Shown here: one piece after another, positions 40,053 to 48,380 of the stretch
How the letters are laid out: every line of letters begins with the position of its first letter
Position numbering within the stretch: position 1 is the first letter of the stretch
Source of the DNA: Phil1 sp964487565
Lineage (GTDB): Bacteria; Bacillota; Clostridia; Christensenellales; CAG-138
Direction: 5' to 3'
Assembly: GCA_964487565.1 (NCBI GenBank)
Contig: CAZARN010000003.1
Span: 152,359 to 216,358 of the forward strand
DNA length: 64,000 nucleotides
Notes under the pieces: model-generated
Seen by the model: only the letters and a program-made list of their open reading frames with translations
The model's database searches: none
Told to the model about the DNA's origin: nothing
Made by a program: the position numbers and the translations under genes

Positions 40053-41849
40053 TCAGATCGCGCGGGTGTAACGGCGCAGCCATTCGCGTTCGTCGCGGTC
40101 CATCAGCGGGGCGAGCTTTTCAAACACGAACGCATGGTATGCGTTGAGCTGTTTTTTCTCCGTCTCGTTGAGCAATTCCGGATCGATCGCGTCGAGGTCG
40201 ATGGGCGCGCAGGTGAGCGTTTCAAAATACATATACTGCGCGAATTCGTTCTTTTCGCCCTTGCGGCAGAGGATCAGGTTCTCGGTGCGTATGCCGTGGC
40301 TGCCCTCGAAGTAAAGCCCCGGCTCGTCGCTTGTGAGCATACCCTCCTCAAGCACGCAGGAATCCGTCTTTTCGTCGGGTATCTTCCAGCGGAAGCTGTT
40401 CGGCCCCTCGTGGACGTTGAGAAGGTAACCCACGCCGTGACCCGTGCCGTGCTTGTAATCAAGCCCCGCGCTCCACAGTGGCTCCCGGCATATGGCGTCG
40501 AGATTCACGCCGCGGCAGCCGTATGGGAAGCGGGCGTTCGCAAGCGAAAGCATACCGCGAAGCACCAGCGAGAAGTGCAGCTTTTCCTCATCGGAAAGCG
40601 GCCCCACGGCTATGGTGCGGGTGATATCGGTCGTGCCCTCATAATACTGTCCGCCGGAATCGACGAGAAGGAAACCGCGCGACTCGACAGGGACGTTCGT
40701 CTCCTCCGTCGCAAAATAATGCGGCAGGGCGGCGTGCTCGCCGTATGCGCATATGGTATCGAAACTCAGTCCGAGGTTCCCCTCGGTCTTATAGCGCAAT
40801 TCGTCGATATATGCGCCGGCGCTCAGCTCGTCCATGGGCGTTTTGCCGATGTTGTCCTTCACCCATTTCATGAAGCGCGTCACGGCAAGTCCGTCCTTTA
40901 TATGCGCTTCGCGCACATGCTCCATTTCAACGGCGTTTTTGACGGCTTTCGCGAGGCGTTCCGGGTTTTCCGCGTCGATTATTATGGCGTCCTCGGCGAG
41001 GATGTCGTAAAGCGCGTAATTTACCCTTTCGGATGAAAGCAGCACCGCGTCGCCCTCCTCGAATTTTGAGGAGAAGTCGTATATGTCGTTATAGGGCAGT
41101 ATCCGCACGCCGAGCGAGTCGAGATAGGCGGCAACGCCGTCGTCTATCTTCGCCTTGTCAACGAACAGGAAGGCGCAGTCCCGCTCCACGATGAGATATG
41201 ATATGACCACCGGGTTGCAGGGGACGTCCGAGCCGCGGATGTTCAAAAGCCAGGCGATGTCGTCGAGGCTTGTGAGCACATGCGCGTCCGCGTCGTGCGC
41301 TTCCATCGCGCGGCGAACGTCCGCAAGCTTTTCTGCGGCGCTTTTCCCGGCAAATCCGCAGTCGAGCACCCATGCGCGCCCGACGGGCAGCGGGGGACGG
41401 TCCTCCCATATTTCGCCCACGAGATCGAGCGTGCTTTCAAGCGCGATGTTTTTGGCGCTCAGCGTGCGTTCGGCCTTGAGCGCCCACTGCGCGCTCACGG
41501 TCCTTCCGTCAAAGCCGAAAGCGGAACCCTCAGGCAGCTTGTCGCTGAGGTATTCCATTATCGTGGGCACGCCCTCCTCGCCCATCTTCATGAGCGTGAT
41601 CGGCGCGTCGGCGGTCTGGCGCGCGGCCTGAATGAAATAGCGCGAATCGACCCAGAGGGCCGCCTCGGCGGGGGTGACGACGAGACTGCCCGCCGAGCCG
41701 GTGAATCCGGTCATGTATTTGCGCGCCTTGAAATGCTCCCCGACGTATTCGCTCAGATGGAAATCGTCGGTGGGTACAAAGTATGCCGATATATTGTGTT
41801 GGCTCATCAGCGCTCTCAGGCGCGCAAGTCTGTCGGATATGGGGTTCAT
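40053..41849 (-). CDS. Aminopeptidase P family (M24B) Xaa-Pro aminopeptidase
   Basis: 598 residues, the long three-domain form (two creatinase-N domains and the M24 pita-bread fold). Metal-site motifs are LLVDSGGQYYEGTTDITRT (two Asp), YKHGTGHGVGYLLNVHEGP (His), SDEPGLY (Glu) and GIRTENLI (Glu). It removes N-terminal residues preceding proline from peptides in the cytoplasm. The start overlaps the M42 gene stop by 4 nt. Confidence 0.95.
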   Translation of the reverse strand: MNPISDRLARLRALMSQHNISAYFVPTDDFHLSEYVGEHFKARKYMTGFTGSAGSLVVTPAEAALWVDSRYFIQAARQTADAPITLMKMGEEGVPTIMEYLSDKLPEGSAFGFDGRTVSAQWALKAERTLSAKNIALESTLDLVGEIWEDRPPLPVGRAWVLDCGFAGKSAAEKLADVRRAMEAHDADAHVLTSLDDIAWLLNIRGSDVPCNPVVISYLIVERDCAFLFVDKAKIDDGVAAYLDSLGVRILPYNDIYDFSSKFEEGDAVLLSSERVNYALYDILAEDAIIIDAENPERLAKAVKNAVEMEHVREAHIKDGLAVTRFMKWVKDNIGKTPMDELSAGAYIDELRYKTEGNLGLSFDTICAYGEHAALPHYFATEETNVPVESRGFLLVDSGGQYYEGTTDITRTIAVGPLSDEEKLHFSLVLRGMLSLANARFPYGCRGVNLDAICREPLWSAGLDYKHGTGHGVGYLLNVHEGPNSFRWKIPDEKTDSCVLEEGMLTSDEPGLYFEGSHGIRTENLILCRKGEKNEFAQYMYFETLTCAPIDLDAIDPELLNETEKKQLNAYHAFVFEKLAPLMDRDEREWLRRYTRAI

Positions 41850-42847
41850 CTGTGCGGCAGCTCCTTCTTTGCAATGCAGGCGAGGACGAGCTTCACGGCG
41901 CCTTCAACGTCGCGCATGTCGCAGGTCTCGACGGGGGAATGGATGTATCGCGTGCCTATGGATATGCAGCCCGCAAGCACGCCGCCCTTTGTGCGCTGCA
42001 CGGCGCCCGTGTCGGTACCGCCGCCGCGGAGCACCTCGCGCTGGAAGGGGATGCCGGCCTCCTCGGCCGCGTCCGCCATAAACTTCGTCATGATGGGGGC
42101 TACGACCACTGAGGAATCCATATACTTGACCGTGGGGCCGCAGCCGATCTCGACCGCCATGGGCAGCGCTTCGGGCGTATCGCCGGTGCCTGTCACGTCA
42201 AGGCTGATGCCGAGGTCGGGATACACGCCGTATGCCGCCGTGCCTGCCCCGCGAAGGCCGACCTCCTCCTGAACGGTGAAGGCATAGTACACGTCATGCT
42301 CGCTCTTGTGCTGCTTTATCGCGTCCACGAGCACGGCGCAGGCGATGCGGTCGTCGAGCGTCGGGCTTGATATCCTCGTGCCCATCTCAACGACGTCGCC
42401 CTTGAATATGCACATGTCGCCGACGGAGACCTTCGCTTCGGCCTCCTCGCGCGTCGTGCAGCCGAGATCGACGTAAAGCTTTGCCATGGTGACGTCCGGA
42501 AGGCCCTTTTCAACGCGCTCGTTGTAGACCACGCCTTCAACGCCGTTTGCAAATATCACGGGCCGCGCGACCGCCATCTGCGGATTCACGCCGCCGACGT
42601 TCGACACGCGGGCAAAGCCCTTGTCGTCGATGGCGACGACGATGAGGCCGATCTGATCCATGTGCGCGGTGAGCAGTATCTTTTTGCCGGAGGTGCCGCG
42701 CTTCACGGCGATGAGGTTGCCGAGCGTATCGTTATATACCTCGTCCGCATACGGGGCGACAAGCGCGCGCAGCACTTCGCTTATTCCGTCCTCACGCCCT
42801 GTGGGGCCATAGGTCCTCAGTATCTTTTTGAGAGTATTCATTTCCAT
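41846..42847 (-). CDS. M42 family aminopeptidase (third of three)
   Basis: About 333 residues. Metal and catalytic motifs are LTAHMDQIG (His-x-Asp), SPTLDDRIACAVLV, FTVQEEVGLRGA (catalytic Glu-Glu), ISLDVTGTG and the C-terminal RYIHSPVE His. M42 enzymes form large dodecameric tetrahedral aminopeptidases (TET type). ATG 42847 has GAGGTG 8 nt upstream. It begins 2 nt after the stop of the preceding M42 gene. Confidence 0.94.
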   Translation of the reverse strand: MEMNTLKKILRTYGPTGREDGISEVLRALVAPYADEVYNDTLGNLIAVKRGTSGKKILLTAHMDQIGLIVVAIDDKGFARVSNVGGVNPQMAVARPVIFANGVEGVVYNERVEKGLPDVTMAKLYVDLGCTTREEAEAKVSVGDMCIFKGDVVEMGTRISSPTLDDRIACAVLVDAIKQHKSEHDVYYAFTVQEEVGLRGAGTAAYGVYPDLGISLDVTGTGDTPEALPMAVEIGCGPTVKYMDSSVVVAPIMTKFMADAAEEAGIPFQREVLRGGGTDTGAVQRTKGGVLAGCISIGTRYIHSPVETCDMRDVEGAVKLVLACIAKKELPHR

Positions 42848-42849
42848 AA

Positions 42850-43869
42850 TCAAAGCACCTCGTCAAATTTTTTTGTCTTGAGGAAAGCGTCCGCAAGCTT
42901 CAAAGCGTTCTCGATATCCTTTATCGAGGCAAGGCTCGCGGGGGAATGTATGTAACGGCAGGGGACGCTGATCCCGCCGACGATGCAGCCCTCGAGCGCG
43001 TGGTTGATCGCGCCGCCGTCCGTGCCGCCCCTCGCGCCCTGACGGATCTGGAAGGGGATGCCGGCCTCGCGCGCGGTGCGCTTCAATGCGTCGAACATTT
43101 TGGGCTTTGTCACGGTGCCGCCGTCCATGAACGTCACGGCGGGGCCTTCGCCCATTCTTGTCACATACTGATGTTCCATGGCCTTTGGCATATCGTTTGC
43201 GGTGGTGCCTTCAAGCACGAGCGCCACCTCGGGCGCCGCCGTGTATACCGCGGCTTTCGCGCCGCGAAGGCCAAGCTCCTCCTGAACGGTGAAAACGCCC
43301 CAGAAATCGCATGCGTAATCGTTTTTCAGCAACTCCAGCAGCAGCGCGCAGCCGATGCGGTCGTCAAGCGCCTTTGCCTTCACGGTATCCTCGCCGTAGC
43401 GCTCGAACTTTGTGATGAAGCTCACCCTGTCGCCGAGCTTAACGCTCTTTGCGGCGTCATCCTTGTCCTTCGCGCCTATGTCGATGTAAAGCTCGTCGTG
43501 GGGCAGGGCGCGCTGCATTTCCTCATGGGTCTGAAGATGGATGGCTTTCGCGCCGATGACGCCTTCGACGTTATCGCGCCCGATCACGACGCGCTTCGAA
43601 ACGCACACGCGCGGATCGAGACCGCCCTGGTCATACGCGATGAGGCCGTTGTCCAGTATGCCGCGCACTATCATGCCGACCTCGTCCATATGGGCGCAGA
43701 CCATCACGCGGCGGCCGCTGCCCTCTTTGTGGACGATGATGTTGCCCATGGTGTCCACCTTGTATTTGAGGCCCATGCCGTCAAGCGCGGCCTTTATGTA
43801 CTTGCGCACGCGGCCTTCGTCGCCGGACACGCCGTTAAGATTGGTCAGTTCCTCTAGTCGTCTAAGCAT
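42850..43869 (-). CDS. M42 family aminopeptidase (second of three)
   Basis: 339 residues. VCAHMDEVGMIV, KALDDRIGCALLLELL, FTVQEELGLRGAKAA, LVLEGTTANDMP and CRYIHSPASLAS give the full M42 metal site. It is homologous to both flanking M42 proteins but clearly diverged, so the three may form different homo- or mixed particles with different specificities. It overlaps the upstream M42 gene by 16 nt. Confidence 0.94.
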   Translation of the reverse strand: MLRRLEELTNLNGVSGDEGRVRKYIKAALDGMGLKYKVDTMGNIIVHKEGSGRRVMVCAHMDEVGMIVRGILDNGLIAYDQGGLDPRVCVSKRVVIGRDNVEGVIGAKAIHLQTHEEMQRALPHDELYIDIGAKDKDDAAKSVKLGDRVSFITKFERYGEDTVKAKALDDRIGCALLLELLKNDYACDFWGVFTVQEELGLRGAKAAVYTAAPEVALVLEGTTANDMPKAMEHQYVTRMGEGPAVTFMDGGTVTKPKMFDALKRTAREAGIPFQIRQGARGGTDGGAINHALEGCIVGGISVPCRYIHSPASLASIKDIENALKLADAFLKTKKFDEVL

Positions 43870-44900
43870 AGCTTTTCCTCCCAGTCCGCGCCGAGGCCCG
43901 CGGCAACGCCAGCGATGACCTTCGCGCAGTTCTTGAGCGTGTTGAGGGATATTTCCTCAACGCAGGTGTGCATATAGCGCAGGGGAAGCGAGATGAGGCC
44001 GCAGGGTATGCCGCCGACCTGTATCTGCAGGCCCCAGGCGTCCGTGCCTGTCGCCGCGACCGCAACATCCGTGTCCCACGCGATGTTTTGCGCATCGGCG
44101 GCTTCGGTTATAAGCTTGAACATGCCGGGATGGATGTTCGCGCCGCAGGTGACAGCCACCTTCTCGATATCGATCGCGTCAAAGGGCTTGGTGCCCGGCG
44201 TGGGCGCGTGGCACACGTCCATGGCGATGGCCATGTCGGGACGGATGTTGTATCCGCCGGCCGTCGCGCCGCCGCCGCCGCATTCCTCCTGCACGGAGGC
44301 GCAGAACACCACCCGGCAGTCGAGCTTTCTTGATTTGAGTATATCGAGCGCCTCGAGCATCACCGCGATGCAGGCGCGGTCGTCAAAGGTCTTGCCCGCG
44401 ATGATGTTGTTTTTGAGCTTCATCGGGGGAACGAGCTTGAATGTTACCCTGTCGCCCACACGGACGAGCGCCTTCACCTCTTCACAGGGGAGGCCGGTGT
44501 CGCAAACGAGATCGTTCGTGGTATAGGATTTTTTGTTGTCCCCGTCCTTCTGCAGATGGGGCGGCAGCGCGCCGATGACGGCAGGAATCGGCTTCAAACC
44601 GTGCACGATCATCTCGCTGCCCGGCAAAACACGGGGATCCACGCCCACCGCGCTGCAAACGCGAAGCATTCCGTTCTCCTCGATATAGGTCACCATGCAG
44701 GCCACCTCGTCCATGTGCGCCATGACGAGCAGCGTCGGCCCGTGATCGCCGACGCGCGCATAGGTGTTGCCCATGTTGTCCGTCGTGATGTCGTCCGTAT
44801 AGGCTTTGTAATATCCCCGGACCACATCGGCCACGGCGGATTCGTCCGCCGTCGCGCCGGATGTTGTGGTCATCCTGGACAGCGCCTCGAATACATCCAT
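43854..44900 (-). CDS. M42 family aminopeptidase (first of three)
   Basis: About 348 residues. VMAHMDEVACMV, GKTFDDRACIAVMLEAL, ASVQEECGGGGATAGG, AIAMDVCHAP and the C-terminal RYMHTCVEE supply the metal ligands. The active-site Glu pair is followed by a Gly-rich stretch (CGGGGA) instead of VGLRGA, so it is the most divergent copy. Start ATG 44900 has AAAAGGAG about 11 nt upstream; a TTG further out (44921) is less likely. First gene of a transcript through to lpdA. Confidence 0.92.
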   Translation of the reverse strand: MDVFEALSRMTTTSGATADESAVADVVRGYYKAYTDDITTDNMGNTYARVGDHGPTLLVMAHMDEVACMVTYIEENGMLRVCSAVGVDPRVLPGSEMIVHGLKPIPAVIGALPPHLQKDGDNKKSYTTNDLVCDTGLPCEEVKALVRVGDRVTFKLVPPMKLKNNIIAGKTFDDRACIAVMLEALDILKSRKLDCRVVFCASVQEECGGGGATAGGYNIRPDMAIAMDVCHAPTPGTKPFDAIDIEKVAVTCGANIHPGMFKLITEAADAQNIAWDTDVAVAATGTDAWGLQIQVGGIPCGLISLPLRYMHTCVEEISLNTLKNCAKVIAGVAAGLGADWEEKLCLDD

Positions 44901-44941
44901 AAGCGTTTTACTCCTTTTCAATGTTGTTGGTGTTCCTGTTT

Positions 44942-44969
44942 ATTATAACATGCTTTATGTGTTAAACAA
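44942..44969 (-). promoter_or_regulatory. Promoter upstream of the M42 cluster
   Basis: On the minus strand TTGTTT (44969-44964), a 16-nt spacer and TATAAT (44947-44942), within the 73-nt gap after the dipeptidase gene. Confidence 0.65.
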
Positions 44970-44973
44970 TATT

Positions 44974-45951
44974 TTACTTCATATTGTCGCGGAACACACG
45001 CAGCGCGTTCTCGTGGGTTATCATGTCAACTTCGCGCGCGGTGAACGCGCCGTGCATACCCTCCTCGATGAGGGGCAGACCTGCGCAGTCCTTGAATTCA
45101 AGCCAGCCGCCGATCCCGTCGAAATCGCTGCCGAGGGCGACCGTTTCGACGCCTGCGACGTCCGCGATGTGGCGCGCGTGGCGCACGAGATCCTTTATAT
45201 AGGCGTGATCGCTGTTCTCAACGAGGAACTCAGGGCAGAAATTCAGCCCGGTCACGCCGCCCCTGCCCGCAAGGGCGCGCAGCATGTCGTCCGTGAGGTT
45301 GCGGTAAATGGGGCAGAGCGCCTTTGCGTTGGAGTGGGATGCGACGAAGGGCTTTTTGGTGTATTTCACGATATCCCAGAAGCCCGCGTCCGAAAGATGG
45401 GAGGTGTCCGCGATTATTCCAAGCTCGTTCATCCGGCCGAGGGCTTCGATGCCGAAGGGCTTGAGACCCTTTTCGGGATCGGTCCTGTTGGGGAAGCCGA
45501 GGCTGTTTTCATAATTCCAGGTGATGGTGATGAGGCGCACGCCGCGGCGGTACATCTCGTCGAGCCGTTCGAGGCTGCCCTCGACCGGCACGCCGTCCTC
45601 AACCGTGAGAAGGGCCGATATTTTGCCCTCCGCGGCGTTTTTCGCGATGTCCGCATACTTGTCGATCGGGGCGACGAGGTCGCTGTTGTCCGCCATTTCC
45701 CGGTCAAACCAGTCAGCCGCCGCGTTGAAGAAAGCCCACGGGCCCGCGTCGTCGTCGAAATAGCCCTCGCGGCTCGGGTACTTATCGATATAGAGCGCGA
45801 ACGCCTGCACGAGGGAGCCTGCCTTTTTGAGCCGTTCAAGGTCAAGATGACCGGTGGGGTTGGAGCGCAGGCGCTTTTCACCGTGGCTCTGCATCACCTC
45901 GCACACGATGGTATCGCAGTGCAGGTCGACGAATCTCATTTTGTCGCTCAT
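44974..45951 (-). CDS. M19 family (renal-type) dipeptidase
   Basis: 325 residues. VDLHCDTIV supplies the first zinc ligands, VEDGVPVEGSLERLDEMYRRGVRLITITWN the bridging Glu region, then DTSHLS, VASHSNAKALCPIYRNL and GSDFDGIGG. M19 enzymes cut dipeptides, including some with D-residues, which fits peptidoglycan-derived substrates. The ATG overlaps the amidase stop by 4 nt, so the two proteins are co-translated. No signal peptide. Confidence 0.95.
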   Translation of the reverse strand: MSDKMRFVDLHCDTIVCEVMQSHGEKRLRSNPTGHLDLERLKKAGSLVQAFALYIDKYPSREGYFDDDAGPWAFFNAAADWFDREMADNSDLVAPIDKYADIAKNAAEGKISALLTVEDGVPVEGSLERLDEMYRRGVRLITITWNYENSLGFPNRTDPEKGLKPFGIEALGRMNELGIIADTSHLSDAGFWDIVKYTKKPFVASHSNAKALCPIYRNLTDDMLRALAGRGGVTGLNFCPEFLVENSDHAYIKDLVRHARHIADVAGVETVALGSDFDGIGGWLEFKDCAGLPLIEEGMHGAFTAREVDMITHENALRVFRDNMK

Positions 45952-46523
45952 TTTTTATCCTCCTTGAGCGCGCGGCGCACGTCCGCGCGGAAATCATCCA
46001 TGTTTTTGCCGTGGAAGCGCCACCAATGCTCCGGGTCGTGATGGTCGCTCGCGGTGCCGCGGCGCCAGCCCTCGTCATGGCTGACGATCTCATCCACGCT
46101 TATCGTGGGATACAGGCCGATAAGATACACGCAAAGCGCGACGGCATCGTTATATACCTTGTTGAAATATGCGCCGTAAAACGCCGTGCTGTAATCCACG
46201 ATGTCAAAATCCGCGGCGTACTTTACGCCCGCGGGCTCGCATATCTCGATCCCGATATGATCGTTGTTGTCCGTGCCGCCGGCGTGCCAGCCGCGGTGAT
46301 CCCACGGAAGATACTGCATGACGACCTCATCGTCCATGAAGGCGTGAACGCAAACCTCGCGTCCGTTTTGTTCCGTGGCGGGGCGGTTCCACATATCGAA
46401 CCAGTCGGCGGCGCGTATGCCGGGCTCCGCCGTGCTGTGGATGGTGATGCCGCGCGGCACGATGGTGCGGCCCGCTTTGTAACAGTCGTTTTCGGTCATC
46501 AGTTTTGTCACGATGTGGAGCAT
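45948..46523 (-). CDS. N-acetylmuramoyl-L-alanine amidase (Amidase_2, CwlA-like), no signal peptide
   Basis: 191 residues, catalytic domain only. ITIHST holds the first zinc His, DHRGWHAGGTDNNDHIGIEICEP is the family core, and SHDEGWRRG...DHHDPEHWW the C-terminal zinc region. Amidase_2 enzymes cut between muramic acid and L-alanine. No signal peptide or wall-binding repeats are present, so it is either cytoplasmic (muropeptide recycling, with the co-translated M19 dipeptidase) or a relic of a phage endolysin; the operon context favours the former. ACGGAGG precedes ATG 46523, and a TATAAT (46584-46579) is the likely -10. Confidence 0.88.
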   Translation of the reverse strand: MLHIVTKLMTENDCYKAGRTIVPRGITIHSTAEPGIRAADWFDMWNRPATEQNGREVCVHAFMDDEVVMQYLPWDHRGWHAGGTDNNDHIGIEICEPAGVKYAADFDIVDYSTAFYGAYFNKVYNDAVALCVYLIGLYPTISVDEIVSHDEGWRRGTASDHHDPEHWWRFHGKNMDDFRADVRRALKEDKK

Positions 46524-46667
46524 TTGCGCGTCCTCCGTATCATAATAATGGACTTGTCCTCAACGCCATACAAATTGAATTATACAACATAAGCCGCGCA
46601 ATAAAAAGATGATAAGCTACATAATTAAACTGATGAAAGCGCGCGGTATTTGTGATAGTATATCAAC

Positions 46668-47612
46668 ATGGATAAAAAGAGAATTGAAAGCAATATGCTT
46701 CTGCTGCTCACGGCCCTCATCTGGGGCACGGCTTTTGTCGCCCAAAGCATGGCGACGGGCACGATGGGCGCGTTTTCGTTCAACGCCGCGCGTTCCTATG
46801 TCGCGGGCGTCGCGCTGTTGCCGGTGATTTTTTTCATCTCCCGTTCGCGCAAAAAACGCGGCGAGGAACCGCCTGAAAAAGCCCCCGGCGGCATGAAAAC
46901 GCTCATCATCGGCGGCGTGTCCTGCGGCGTTGCGCTCGCTGCCGCGGCCGCGCTTCAGCAGATAGGCATCGCTTACACGACCACCGCCAAGGCGGGCTTC
47001 CTCACGGCGCTGTATATCATCCTCGTGCCCATACTCGGTATATTCCTCAGGCGGCGCGCGCATTTCACCGTGTGGATAAGCGTTGTCGTGGCCGCTGTGG
47101 GCCTTTATCTGCTTTGCATCAAGGACGATTTTTCGATAGAGTTCGGCGACATGCTTGAGATCGCCTGCGCGCTGGGTTATTCCATACATATAATGATAAT
47201 CGACTATTTTTCGCCCAAGGTTGACTGCGTCAAGATGAGCTGCATACAGTTCTTCGTGTGCGGGACGATATCGCTCGTGATCGGGCTGATATTCGACAAC
47301 CCGAGGCCGCAGCTCGCCATGCTCGTCGTCGCGTGGTTCCCGATCCTCTATACGGGCGTGATGAGCTCCGGCGTGGGCTACACGCTTCAGATGATCGCGC
47401 AGAAGAACACGCAGCCCGCGGTTGCGTCGCTGCTGATGAGCCTTGAGAGCGTGTTCGCGGCGCTTGCCGGCTGGGTGATCCTCGGGCAGTCGCTGACGCT
47501 GCGCGAATTCCTCGGCTGCCTCATCATGTTCGGCGCGATAATCCTCGCGCAGACGCCGGATTTCATCGCCTCGAGAAAGGCGAAGCCCAAGAACGTGCCC
47601 GATCCGCAGTGA
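46668..47612 (+). CDS. DMT superfamily (EamA) transporter
   Basis: 314 residues, ten predicted transmembrane helices in two EamA repeats (LLLLTALIWGTAFVAQ; ALGYSIHIMIIDYFSPKVD, then PAVASLLMSLESVFAALAGW). Members export amino acids, nucleosides or other metabolites. It is divergent from the amidase-peptidase operon 144 nt away, which is compatible with, but does not prove, export of amino-acid products. Monocistronic. Confidence 0.93.
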   Translation: MDKKRIESNMLLLLTALIWGTAFVAQSMATGTMGAFSFNAARSYVAGVALLPVIFFISRSRKKRGEEPPEKAPGGMKTLIIGGVSCGVALAAAAALQQIGIAYTTTAKAGFLTALYIILVPILGIFLRRRAHFTVWISVVVAAVGLYLLCIKDDFSIEFGDMLEIACALGYSIHIMIIDYFSPKVDCVKMSCIQFFVCGTISLVIGLIFDNPRPQLAMLVVAWFPILYTGVMSSGVGYTLQMIAQKNTQPAVASLLMSLESVFAALAGWVILGQSLTLREFLGCLIMFGAIILAQTPDFIASRKAKPKNVPDPQ

Positions 47613-47630
47613 GCGTGACAGCATCCGAAT

Positions 47631-47667
47631 AAAAAACAGCGCCGCCGGTTTTCATGCCGGAGGCGCT
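47631..47667. terminator. Terminator between the DMT gene and kdpE
   Basis: Arms AGCGCC-CCGG (47638-47648) and CCGG-GGCGCT (47657-47667). On the minus strand the stem is followed by G and six T, so it chiefly ends the potassium operon. Confidence 0.85.
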
Positions 47668-47684
47668 TGCTTTATATATGGCGT

Positions 47685-48380
47685 TCACTCGTCGGCGAAC
47701 CTGTATCCGACGCCCACCTCCGTGAGGATGAAACGCGGGCTTGCGCTGTTCTTTTCGATTTTGCGGCGAAGGTTCGCCATGAAAACGCGCACGCTTTTGC
47801 TGTCCCCGCCGCCGCAGCCCCATACCTTGTCGATGATGAAGTTGTGCGTGAGCACCTTGCCGCGGTTTGCGATGAGAAGCAGCAGAGTTTTGTATTCCGT
47901 CGGCGTCAGATGGATCTCCGTCCCGTCGATCGTCACGCGCCGCTTTTCATAGTCTACGGCGAGATAATCGCACGCGAACTTCGTTTCCGCCTCGCGCGCG
48001 CCGGTGGATATGAGGGTGCGCTCGGCCACGCGGATGCGCGCCATAAGCTCGCCCATATGGAAGGGCTTGGTTATATAATCGTTCGCGCCGAGATCGAGCG
48101 CGGCTATCTTTTCGCGCTCCTGCCCGCGGGCGGAGACGATCAGCACGGGCGCGCTCGAAATGGAGCGGATCTCGCCGAGAAGCTCCAGCCCGTCGCGGTC
48201 GGGGAGGCCAAGATCGAGCAGCACGATATCCGGATGATGGGATGAGAACATGAACATGCCCTCCGCCGCCGTGCCGGCGAGTATGACCTCATAGCCCTCC
48301 TTCTCGAGCGAAAGCTCGATGAAGCGGGATATATACCTGTCATCCTCGATAGCGAGGATACGGCTTTGCATATCACTCAT
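47685..48380 (-). CDS. kdpE: KdpE-like OmpR-family response regulator
   Basis: 231 residues. Receiver domain (ILAIEDDRYISRFIELSLE, phospho-acceptor Asp in IVLLDLGLPD, Lys in YITKPF) and an OmpR-type winged helix (EIHLTPTEYKTLLLLIANRGKVLTHNFIIDKVWG). It should activate transport genes on phosphorylation by the overlapping KdpD-like kinase (8-nt overlap). No kdpFABC is present; the Trk genes of the same operon are the natural target. Confidence 0.93.
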   Translation of the reverse strand: MSDMQSRILAIEDDRYISRFIELSLEKEGYEVILAGTAAEGMFMFSSHHPDIVLLDLGLPDRDGLELLGEIRSISSAPVLIVSARGQEREKIAALDLGANDYITKPFHMGELMARIRVAERTLISTGAREAETKFACDYLAVDYEKRRVTIDGTEIHLTPTEYKTLLLLIANRGKVLTHNFIIDKVWGCGGGDSKSVRVFMANLRRKIEKNSASPRFILTEVGVGYRFADE

